20,109 nucleotides of DNA. It comes from an uncultured Bacteroidales bacterium (GTDB lineage: Bacteria; Bacteroidota; Bacteroidia; Bacteroidales; Marinilabiliaceae). Position 1 is the stretch's first letter; every line of letters begins with the position of its first letter. Below, one piece after another: positions 1-7,561 of the stretch. Under the pieces are notes generated by a model. That model had not been told where the DNA came from, made no database searches, and saw only the letters and a list, made by a program, of their open reading frames with translations. Where the stretch lies: assembly GCA_937892095.1 (NCBI GenBank), contig CALAVC010000107.1, positions 1 through 20,109 on the forward strand, read 5' to 3'. A program made the translations under genes and the position numbers.

Positions 1-53
1 TTTGAGGGGGTAGTGGCAGCAATGTCGTGTGAGTTCGAGTCTCATCCTGCGCA
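1..53 (+). tRNA. tRNA-Leu (probable GAG anticodon), 3' part only
   Basis: The window opens inside the anticodon loop, where TTTGAGG fits a 7-base loop with anticodon GAG. A class II variable arm follows: GGCA and TGTC pair around a GCAA tetraloop at 15-26. The T arm is GTGAG / TTCGAGT / CTCAT at 29-45. The 3' acceptor strand CCTGCGC (46-52) and discriminator A at 53 follow, with no encoded CCA, which is normal in Bacteroidota. A long variable arm plus A73 fits leucine. The 5' half is outside the window, so the anticodon reading is likely but not proven. Confidence 0.85.
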
Positions 54-54
54 C

Positions 55-95
55 AAAAGAGTGAATCTTACGGAAGTGGGGTTCACTCTTTTTGT
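55..95 (+). terminator. Rho-independent terminator after the tRNA
   Basis: A perfect 11-base inverted repeat pairs 55-65 (AAAAGAGTGAA) with 82-92 (TTCACTCTTTT), with a 16-base loop and a T run at 89-93. It starts two bases after the tRNA discriminator. The A-rich 5' arm means it could also stop transcription arriving on the minus strand. Confidence 0.8.
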
Positions 96-120
96 GTGTA
101 GATAAGCATTTATAACATTT

Positions 121-164
121 TTCAAAATAAAATCTCGATGCACAAACGTGCGTGCATCGAGATT
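121..164 (-). terminator. Terminator for the minus-strand genes at the left edge
   Basis: There is a perfect 13-base inverted repeat, 131-143 against 152-164, with an 8-base loop. Read on the minus strand the hairpin is followed by TTTTATTTTG, a typical intrinsic terminator. It lies about 110 bases downstream of the FISUMP remnant's stop codon and could serve both that gene and readthrough from the long defence operon. I see nothing coding or structured in the rest of 95-272. Confidence 0.75.
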
Positions 165-272
165 AAGATGTGTAGGTGTACGAAGAGACAGATTAAATCT
201 GCGGATGTAGAGCTATCCTAAAATGTTGGCACAATTTGTAGTCTCAGCATCAATACCAATAAATGATAGAAA

Positions 273-796
273 TTAATTAGCAGGAACGCACACGGGACGA
301 ACCGACAAACCGTTGCTACGGGAGGAGCTGTGCGCATCGCGGAAGACATTTAAGCTATCGAAGAAGAGGTGGACCGCACCGTTAGGGAGGGAGCAGAGGA
401 GAGATGACCAGTAGTAGCCGTAGTCTAGAGAGGAATCGTTGCAGATGCTGGCGGCGGGCAAGAAGATCGTGTTGGAGTTAACCTTGCTGCGAAAAAGGTG
501 GCCAGAGACTCCATTCTGTGTGGTCCAAGTCCATATGCAGTTATCTCGCAACTCCTGAAATTCGTCAAAGGTGGGCATACGCCACGTGCCGCCGAGGAGG
601 ACATGGGCTACGTCGTCATCACTATCGAGGGTGGTCTTGTCGTCATAGAAGCCATCGTTGCCATGGGTGCTTGCATTGTCCTGAGGGACGTATTTGGTGA
701 AAGAAGCATCAGTACCTTTGCACCACTTGTAGGTGCTCCAATCGAAGACCTCTTTTGTTTCCGTCTCGCCCCAAGCGTAGTAAGAGCCAATTTCAT
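273..796 (-). pseudogene. FISUMP / DUF1566-like surface-domain protein, 3' remnant
   Basis: The minus-strand frame is open from about 796 down to a TAA at 273-275, roughly 174 codons. It carries the hallmarks of the Fibrobacter succinogenes major paralogous domain, common in Bacteroidales surface lipoproteins: GSYYAWGE, DVAHVLLGGTWRMPT, GYYWSS and a C-terminal GLSVRPVC. The usual N-terminal half (signal peptide and an entry motif like LGLPSGLKWA) is missing. Upstream of codon EIGSYY the sequence becomes a different gene, and a TAA in this frame near 833 blocks any earlier start. The only internal ATG (578) begins mid-domain. The 3' end and terminator look intact, so this is a 5'-truncated gene. 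Confidence 0.8.
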
Positions 797-1118
797 ACCT
801 GCGAAAGCGAATGCAGAGATTAGCGCATTAACAGCGCCAAAACTATCTCCAAACAATGCTTTTGCATTATCATTTTCTGCTATGTCGTCAAAGAAGTGCT
901 CGGCCCACCAATGTGTCAACCATCCAAATGTCTAAACAAACAGCTATTGCGGATACCCATACAATCTTTGGCTGAATCTCAGTTTCATCGTTATCCGTCT
1001 TGTCATTATCACTTGAAGTATCAGAGGAATGTGATTGATGAAACCAACAACGCATTATAATAGGTATTACGTTGATTCCAAACAACAATATGGCGACTAT
1101 TATGATTTGCATGCTCAT
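795..1118 (-). pseudogene. Small membrane protein resembling abortive-infection (putAbiC-type) proteins, 5' remnant with frameshift
   Basis: Translation from ATG at 1118 gives a hydrophobic N-terminal segment (residues about 3-22), a charged Asp/Asn-rich linker and a second membrane segment (KIVWVSAIAVC). That frame stops at 888. A neighbouring frame continues the protein with HWWAEHFFDDIAEND and then FGDSFGAVNALISAFAFAG, the layout I recall from putative phage abortive-infection membrane proteins. Removing one T (minus strand, near 918-919) joins the frames as MVTHWW, so a single-base frameshift is likely. The protein ends abruptly near 797, where FISUMP sequence begins, so the C-terminal part is gone. 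It starts 47 bases after the druE-like stop codon and may once have been the last gene of the operon. The family assignment rests on one short motif and is tentative. Confidence 0.55.
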
Positions 1119-1165
1119 GACTTATATATAACTACATTAGGCTATTGAATAGATCCGTTTCTGTT

Positions 1166-4100
1166 TTAGCAATCCTCTATTATCACATCAAACTTGATAT
1201 CCTTGTTACGGAACAAGTTGATTTTCGTGTCGTACGTTATGGTCTTAACGTCAAAATATTCATTATGCGGTTGTCGACCAATATTCCACTCGTTGATGAA
1301 ACCTCCATCTGGATAGATGGACAATCTCTTACTACCACAAGCAATTGTGAGCACACGCCAATGTGTAAGAGTGTTTTTACCAACAGAAACAACAGGTATC
1401 AATGTTCCATCGATATTAGCATCATACCTGAGATCCTCAAGCCAAGCATTAGTCAGACGCTCAAGCCAAGCATTTCGTAATTCTGACGTTGGCTGATTAG
1501 CAGTAATGCTATTCAAATTTCCATGGTCATCCCTATATGATTCAACCAGGTACTCTATCGTAAAGCCATTCCCTATTCGCTTTAGGAAATACGACATTGT
1601 TTGAATAGTGAGAACCATTCCCATGATACTCTTAAGATGCTCGTCCTGATACGACACCTTCAACTTGCCACCATTCTGCTTAGCATACGCTATGAATTGA
1701 TCAATGAGACCATTGGATTTCGTATGAAGAATTTGACCCAATTGACAAGTATTAATCTCCTTGTTTTCATTACCTGTCAATTTCAGAAGCATAGTTGATG
1801 ACCTGTAAGACAGATCTATTGTATCCGCATCAGAAATTGGATTGTCGACCCGAACAAAAAACATTGTGTCGTTACCCCACTGAGCATTCAATTGCGAATG
1901 TTCTTTGTTACTCATAAAGTAAAGCCGCCCATCAATGTAAGCGATAGGATAAATTCCTTTGCTAGCCCAATGGTTCTTCACCTTCTTAACGTCATTACCC
2001 TTTGCCCATGCATTGATCTCTCTGCAAATCGATACAATCGGATCAATCATGACTCTCTGTTCGGACTCCATTACGCAGAACGACGTTGTTTGGCTCTTCA
2101 TAATAAAGCGATTCAAGAACTGGGGTTGCCAACCTGTTTCATTTCCGTCGTAATCCCATTGCTTATAATCGTTATCAACAAAAAGTACATGCCCTTGGTG
2201 AGACTGCTCAAATGCCTTCTCTAAATCATAGAGTGTTGTCTGCGATGGAGCACCATCAGGAAATACTTCTTTTATATCCTGTGGTACCGAATCTCCGACC
2301 TCTTCCTCTTCTTCTATCCACGATATAGCAGCGTCAACATCAATGTATCTTGCGAAACGAAGTGTGAACTTATCAAGGAGCATATCCTTCGATTTCTTAT
2401 CACGAGCCTCTGTAAGTAGCTTTTTAGAAGCTTTGATTACATCCTTCATCACCTGCATGTTAGCCATCTGATTGGCATATCCAGCACCTCCTGGATTACA
2501 ATCAAACACGCAGAGATGTCCGTTAGGCATGATGGCAAAATCAACAGCTCCTCGCTCCTTACCAAGTATGTCAACCAAGGTCTGTGTAAAAACAACGCCA
2601 AGAGTGAATAGTAAATTCTCTTCTTCATCTCGGTTAGACATCCACTTATTCTTACCCTTGTGACGAATTCTTATTTCGCTATAATCGGTCTGTATCAAAT
2701 CACCGATGATTACGTTGCGCTTGATCTTGTTTTTGTCATTAGAACAACTACAAGCTTTGCGTATATCTTTGCCTGTGATTGCAAAATGATAGTTAGGCTT
2801 CTCAGGTTGTCCCTCTTTGCGTTTCGCAATCATTGGATTAAACTCGTATGGGAATCTTAGAGGTTCATCCTTATCCGCTACACCTTCCTCTATTACCGTC
2901 CGACCACAACGCGGACAGAAACAATAGCCGTACCCCTTACCTTCGTTATAGTAGAGTATCTTAGCATTTCCAGATTCGCTGTTCGGACGAACCGAAAACA
3001 GATGTGGTTCTGTTACGTTATTTGACCAATCATCTGCGTCTATCAACTGCGCACTTACTCGCGTATAGTCATTATTGTCTATGATACGGGTCTTGTCTTC
3101 GTTCATGTCTGGCATGAAGCCAACAGGCTGTATCATTTCTAGACAATAGTCATCGTTAACAGACCACTTTATCTGATTGCTTAGTTTATTGTCATCGATG
3201 ACTGTTTTATCACTATTGCGGCATATCGACTTGTATGACTTGTTGTTGTCATCATACATGTTTGTTATTTCAACCCCTCGAACAGTGTATACGACACCAT
3301 CAACGACTACGCTATTGCCTGGTGCATATTGTGCAATAGCATCACGCAAACTGTATGATGGATTAGATGAAGACATCGGTGTGAAAAAGTCCTTCAGTCC
3401 ATTGCTGTTCAAGTCAAGCGTCAAAACGTTGACAGGCATGTTGGCATTAGGGGTGAAACGACTGGTCGCCCAAAAGTTCAAAAGACGTTTGTATAGGATC
3501 TCGATATACTGCATCTTCAGCTTGATTCGAAATTTGTCACTTATCGGACCACTTCCAGAGAATGCTGTTTTGTAGTCAATGAGTCTGTTTCGTAATTCTG
3601 CATAGCAACGCTCGTTTACTTCTTGCGCATTCTTTAAGACCTGAGTTAGTTGTCCTTCATAAACAGTCCCCTTTAGAAGAACTAACAGATCCTCACGAAC
3701 GTCATGCTCCAGCGGTTTTGCACACGATTGGTTGAATTTTTCATACATCGTTCCTGCTGGATTGCCAAGTAAGTCATTAGGATCTGCTTCACTCGAACCA
3801 TTCAGAATGACAATTTTGCCATTGCTAACGCGGACCTCAAACGGTGTATAGTAGTCGGCTACCTTTTGAGTTAAACGGCCACCATTTGTGCCCTCAGTAA
3901 AGACACCAAAGGAACGTATAAGGAAAGAATTGACGTGTCGCTGAACCACTTGCGGGCTCTTCAAGTCTACTGTTGGGACACGAACAGGACGGTTTATTAT
4001 CTTCGCTATCGGATTATTCAAAGTGCGCAAGCCAATAACATCAGATCCACACAACGTTATACATGCACTTCGCACTTTATTATTACGTCCACTTCGACCT

Positions 4101-7100
4101 GCACGCTGTTTGTAATTAGCTGGCTGAGGTGGTACACTCGAAAGCATTACAACTTCCAAATTACCAAGGTTAACACCCATTTCCATAGTAGTCGAGCAAG
4201 CTAATATGTTGATCGTATGGTCCCTGAACCTCGATTGAAGCTCTCGCGCGACACTTTTATCAACTTGGGCAGTATGCTCCTGTTGAATAAACAAATTAGG
4301 GAACATGTGAATATCCTCCAATCTATCAGAGAACACACCATCAGTCCCCCAAATATTATTATTCCAAAGCAAGGCACGATGAGTTTGCGCCCATACGGCT
4401 ATAGCTTTCTTATTTCCTTCCTTTCCTGATCCACGATAATATGGGAAAGGTCCCCATTTAGAATGAAGATCCTCATGAAGCTCCGTTGGTTGGCTTCCTT
4501 CAAGATAAGGCGAAAACCGTTTGAAGTTATTTCCAATAGGACGCAAGCAAACTGCATGACGATTACCCTCGGTCTTCGTATCACAGAGATAGACGTCATC
4601 ATACAATTTGAAACAAAGGTCATTCAGATTGAAACGGAATGCATTGTCTTTATCATTTACGAAATGCCCATCTTCCAATCTCTGACCGACCTGAAGGATC
4701 TTATATTCATCGCCAGTCAAAGTTGTCCACAAAGCGTCAATGACGTCTGAAATCTCATTGAAATATTGGCGTTGAGCATCATTGATTGTCAATGAATTAC
4801 TATTATCACGAGCAATCAAAGCACACAAGTATCTTACGACACGAGCCTGAGAAATCTTACCTTGTTCAAGTTTTGGTTTGTTGAATGGTCGTCTGCGAGG
4901 CTTCTCTGTAGCAAATCGAACTGTAGAGAATATGTCCAGCTTGTCATTTCCAGGAATGCGCAGATAGAATGATTGGTTGTTTCTGACTGTATAGTCAAGA
5001 TATACTTGCATCAGATCTCTCCAATCCTCCTCCGTTATTCTATTGGACGGATTGCGAATAATGTCATTGAAGTCCTTCACCGCTTGTGGCAACTTGACTT
5101 GCTTCAACTGCGGATAACAAGTTTCAAACAAGCCTAAAGTTTCAGGAGATGCCGCTGAAGCAGGACGGTGAGATAGGTACATCACCATGATACTCTGCAC
5201 GTACTTGTCCAATATCTCATCAGAAGGGCGTCCGTCTTCAATTTCGTCGCTATCTCCCGAACGCTTCACAAACACAGACGCAAAGACAGGACAATACGGA
5301 TCGCTCTTGATAAGCTCAGCTATCTCAGACCATGTCATGTAATTGCAAGACATCTGAGCCAATTGCCCTTGAACTACTTGGGCATCATTTGACATAAGAT
5401 TCAGCATAGCAGTTAGTAGTTCTCTATCAGTTGGATTTGTCTGAATCTCTGCCTGAATCTTAGCTTTTGCCGACTCTTTGGTCAATCCGTGAGCTTGCCT
5501 TTTGCACAATTCATGGTAGACTGTACTATAGAACCACATGCGTTCCTGCTCCAAATTCTGTTTCAGAGTTGCTTTTGCAGCAGCTTGACGACTGTCAACA
5601 AAACTGATATATTGCTGTCCTTCATGAAGCATGCTATCAGGATTCTTCGACTTGCCCTTTCCAAGTTGGTCGAGGATGCTTGGTGCAAGCATACGAGAAA
5701 TGAAGTCGGCAGAAAGACGAAATTTTTGGAGCCTATTATCTTCCATATTGCCATTAGCATCGCCATCTGCTTGCTTGTCTATGTCACTTCTTCGTGTCTG
5801 CTTGGTATTGCAGTAAGGACAGCAACATTGCGTGTTGCCTACAAGACGCCAGTTCCCCCCGGATGAAGCTTCTGCTTGCGTTAGTGGTAATAGTTTTGCT
5901 CCTGGTAGTATTCTAAACTGCACATTGTTATCACCCTTCGTGTTGCTCTGGTTAGTAAGACCGAAGATGGCATACTTCTTTGTCGATTTTTCATCTTCTG
6001 TATCCACCAAATCAAACATATCACTATCATCGCTCATCAATGCCTCGTATGTCCAATCATTGATGTCAACCATTGCTACGGCCACATACTCACCGCAATT
6101 TTTGCATCGGCTCAATTCAAGCAACGGTGTTCCCTCTTCTGTAGTATTGGCTTTATTTTCGCCAATCTTATTCCCTATTGTGTTCTCTGTATAGATTTTG
6201 AACGACCCGTCAGAATGCTCATTCAGACGAACAAACAATCCGTTATTAGGCACTCGATAGAAATAGTGCACCTTCAGCTTCATGTCTGGAGCAAGCATAC
6301 CAGCTGCTTTATATCTAATTTCTTCTCGCTGACACATCTCGTCAAGCCATTGTAGCTTCTCGCTAATCGATGCTTCTTGCGGATAGAGTTCGTCTAAGGC
6401 AATATAATCTGACTTGAAAATCTTTCGCCACCTAGCTTCGTCTTCTCCTTTGGGAATTTCATTCTCTCCAATACGAGTTCCACCGATAACCTCGATTTGA
6501 TCTAGCTTGACACCTGTTATTCCAGCAATAAACTCTTTGAGCTCCTTTTCGTCTTTTGCTTTATCCTCTCCATTTCCAAAGGTTGCAGAAGATGTGGCGA
6601 AATGAACATCCTGGGCATCTACTTTGAATGCGAGAAGTACACGACGAAGAAGCATCGCTAACTCAGCTGCTCCAGCTCCTGTATACGAGTGCGTTTCGTC
6701 TATGACAACCCATCTAAGACTATTCTTGCCAGCTACAATAATCTTGGAATCAGCACCTCTAAGCAGAATGTATTCCAACATTGTAGGATTGGTCAAAACG
6801 ATGTTAGGTGGAGTGTTACGTACATCCTTACGTGTATACACCATGTGTGGGAACTCCACGTCCTTAAGCTCATAATGACCTTTCTCGTTTGGCTCTGATC
6901 TTACGAATTCGTATTTACCTCCTGTAACTTGTTCTATTCTTCTGCGTAGCTTTTCAGCATCAGCAGAACTATCCGTATCCTTCGGCTCAATTTCAGGCAA
7001 GTCCCCATTGTATACCGTGTAAGTCAAATGTGTGCCTGTTGACTCTTCCGCAGCACTAAGCAACTTCTCAAGACGCTCTTTCTGATCCTCCATAAGTGCG

Positions 7101-7549
7101 TTCAAAGGATATAAGAATAGTGCCTGTATTTCATTAGGCTTAGCATTCTGTGAAAGGTCATGTATGAGCGGTAACATAAAGCACTCCGTCTTTCCTGAAC
7201 CTGTACCAGTTGTTACAACGATCGATTTTGGTTTTCCTTCCGCTGTTCGCTGATTCAAGAGTGTGTCCCAACACTTATATTGATGTTCGTATGGCGCATC
7301 AGAAAACGTCCATAGCGAACCAACTAAGGCTTTAGCTTCTTCTACCATATTGGGCGCGACATGAATATACGAGTTCATACATTGCACCACAGGAACGGCA
7401 TTCTTCGGAGCAAATAAATCGCTAATCAACGACTTCATTTGTTTGACGTATGAGCGTTGACTGTCGTTATGCGATTCTCCACACCACATTGCAACTAGTG
7501 CTCTTTCAACTGCTGTACGGTTGTTGTTATATAGTTCAGAAAAATTCAT
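1166..7549 (-). CDS. druE: DruE-like giant SF2 helicase with DUF1998 C-terminal domain (Druantia)
   Basis: This 2127-residue protein is a DEAD/DEAH-type superfamily 2 ATPase. Walker A GTGSGKT is at 115-121, motif Ia FLYPLNALMEDQ at about 145-155, DETH at 284-287, SSAT at 320-323, the IV-like FVDSRQAAAKA at 650-660, motif V STTMEMGVNLG at 1119-1129, and motif VI QRAGRSGR at 1148-1155. Cysteine pairs typical of this MrfA/DUF1998 group are CKNC (482-485), CCCPYC (575-580), CFCPRC (1543-1548) and ACSC (1599-1602). The DUF1998 signature DCNPGGAGYA lies at 1683-1692. Length and domain order match DruE, the helicase shared by all Druantia types, and the upstream DruH-like gene points to type III. 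A long region (about 690-1050) between the helicase halves and the last 430 residues match nothing I recognise. Start ATG is 12 bases after the druH-like stop, with a weak AGGA upstream. Expected role: ATP-driven DNA translocation or unwinding against phage; mechanism unknown here. Confidence 0.82.
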   Translation of the reverse strand: MNFSELYNNNRTAVERALVAMWCGESHNDSQRSYVKQMKSLISDLFAPKNAVPVVQCMNSYIHVAPNMVEEAKALVGSLWTFSDAPYEHQYKCWDTLLNQRTAEGKPKSIVVTTGTGSGKTECFMLPLIHDLSQNAKPNEIQALFLYPLNALMEDQKERLEKLLSAAEESTGTHLTYTVYNGDLPEIEPKDTDSSADAEKLRRRIEQVTGGKYEFVRSEPNEKGHYELKDVEFPHMVYTRKDVRNTPPNIVLTNPTMLEYILLRGADSKIIVAGKNSLRWVVIDETHSYTGAGAAELAMLLRRVLLAFKVDAQDVHFATSSATFGNGEDKAKDEKELKEFIAGITGVKLDQIEVIGGTRIGENEIPKGEDEARWRKIFKSDYIALDELYPQEASISEKLQWLDEMCQREEIRYKAAGMLAPDMKLKVHYFYRVPNNGLFVRLNEHSDGSFKIYTENTIGNKIGENKANTTEEGTPLLELSRCKNCGEYVAVAMVDINDWTYEALMSDDSDMFDLVDTEDEKSTKKYAIFGLTNQSNTKGDNNVQFRILPGAKLLPLTQAEASSGGNWRLVGNTQCCCPYCNTKQTRRSDIDKQADGDANGNMEDNRLQKFRLSADFISRMLAPSILDQLGKGKSKNPDSMLHEGQQYISFVDSRQAAAKATLKQNLEQERMWFYSTVYHELCKRQAHGLTKESAKAKIQAEIQTNPTDRELLTAMLNLMSNDAQVVQGQLAQMSCNYMTWSEIAELIKSDPYCPVFASVFVKRSGDSDEIEDGRPSDEILDKYVQSIMVMYLSHRPASAASPETLGLFETCYPQLKQVKLPQAVKDFNDIIRNPSNRITEEDWRDLMQVYLDYTVRNNQSFYLRIPGNDKLDIFSTVRFATEKPRRRPFNKPKLEQGKISQARVVRYLCALIARDNSNSLTINDAQRQYFNEISDVIDALWTTLTGDEYKILQVGQRLEDGHFVNDKDNAFRFNLNDLCFKLYDDVYLCDTKTEGNRHAVCLRPIGNNFKRFSPYLEGSQPTELHEDLHSKWGPFPYYRGSGKEGNKKAIAVWAQTHRALLWNNNIWGTDGVFSDRLEDIHMFPNLFIQQEHTAQVDKSVARELQSRFRDHTINILACSTTMEMGVNLGNLEVVMLSSVPPQPANYKQRAGRSGRNNKVRSACITLCGSDVIGLRTLNNPIAKIINRPVRVPTVDLKSPQVVQRHVNSFLIRSFGVFTEGTNGGRLTQKVADYYTPFEVRVSNGKIVILNGSSEADPNDLLGNPAGTMYEKFNQSCAKPLEHDVREDLLVLLKGTVYEGQLTQVLKNAQEVNERCYAELRNRLIDYKTAFSGSGPISDKFRIKLKMQYIEILYKRLLNFWATSRFTPNANMPVNVLTLDLNSNGLKDFFTPMSSSNPSYSLRDAIAQYAPGNSVVVDGVVYTVRGVEITNMYDDNNKSYKSICRNSDKTVIDDNKLSNQIKWSVNDDYCLEMIQPVGFMPDMNEDKTRIIDNNDYTRVSAQLIDADDWSNNVTEPHLFSVRPNSESGNAKILYYNEGKGYGYCFCPRCGRTVIEEGVADKDEPLRFPYEFNPMIAKRKEGQPEKPNYHFAITGKDIRKACSCSNDKNKIKRNVIIGDLIQTDYSEIRIRHKGKNKWMSNRDEEENLLFTLGVVFTQTLVDILGKERGAVDFAIMPNGHLCVFDCNPGGAGYANQMANMQVMKDVIKASKKLLTEARDKKSKDMLLDKFTLRFARYIDVDAAISWIEEEEEVGDSVPQDIKEVFPDGAPSQTTLYDLEKAFEQSHQGHVLFVDNDYKQWDYDGNETGWQPQFLNRFIMKSQTTSFCVMESEQRVMIDPIVSICREINAWAKGNDVKKVKNHWASKGIYPIAYIDGRLYFMSNKEHSQLNAQWGNDTMFFVRVDNPISDADTIDLSYRSSTMLLKLTGNENKEINTCQLGQILHTKSNGLIDQFIAYAKQNGGKLKVSYQDEHLKSIMGMVLTIQTMSYFLKRIGNGFTIEYLVESYRDDHGNLNSITANQPTSELRNAWLERLTNAWLEDLRYDANIDGTLIPVVSVGKNTLTHWRVLTIACGSKRLSIYPDGGFINEWNIGRQPHNEYFDVKTITYDTKINLFRNKDIKFDVIIEDC

Positions 7550-7561
7550 ATCCTGAGTAGT

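Noticed and set aside
273..578. FISUMP C-terminal domain as a diversity-generating-retroelement target
   Set aside because: The C-terminal motif resembles C-type-lectin-like DGR targets, but there is no reverse transcriptase, accessory gene or template repeat in the window.
498..935. Plus-strand frame of 145 codons over the left edge
   Set aside because: It is antisense to the FISUMP and Abi-like remnants, whose minus-strand translations show recognisable motifs; the plus frame shows none.
1166..7549. DISARM DrmA/DrmB or DpdJ as identity of the DUF1998 helicase
   Set aside because: DrmB is much shorter and DISARM would need a PLD protein and a MTase beside it; the DruH-like neighbour and ~2100-residue length fit Druantia better.
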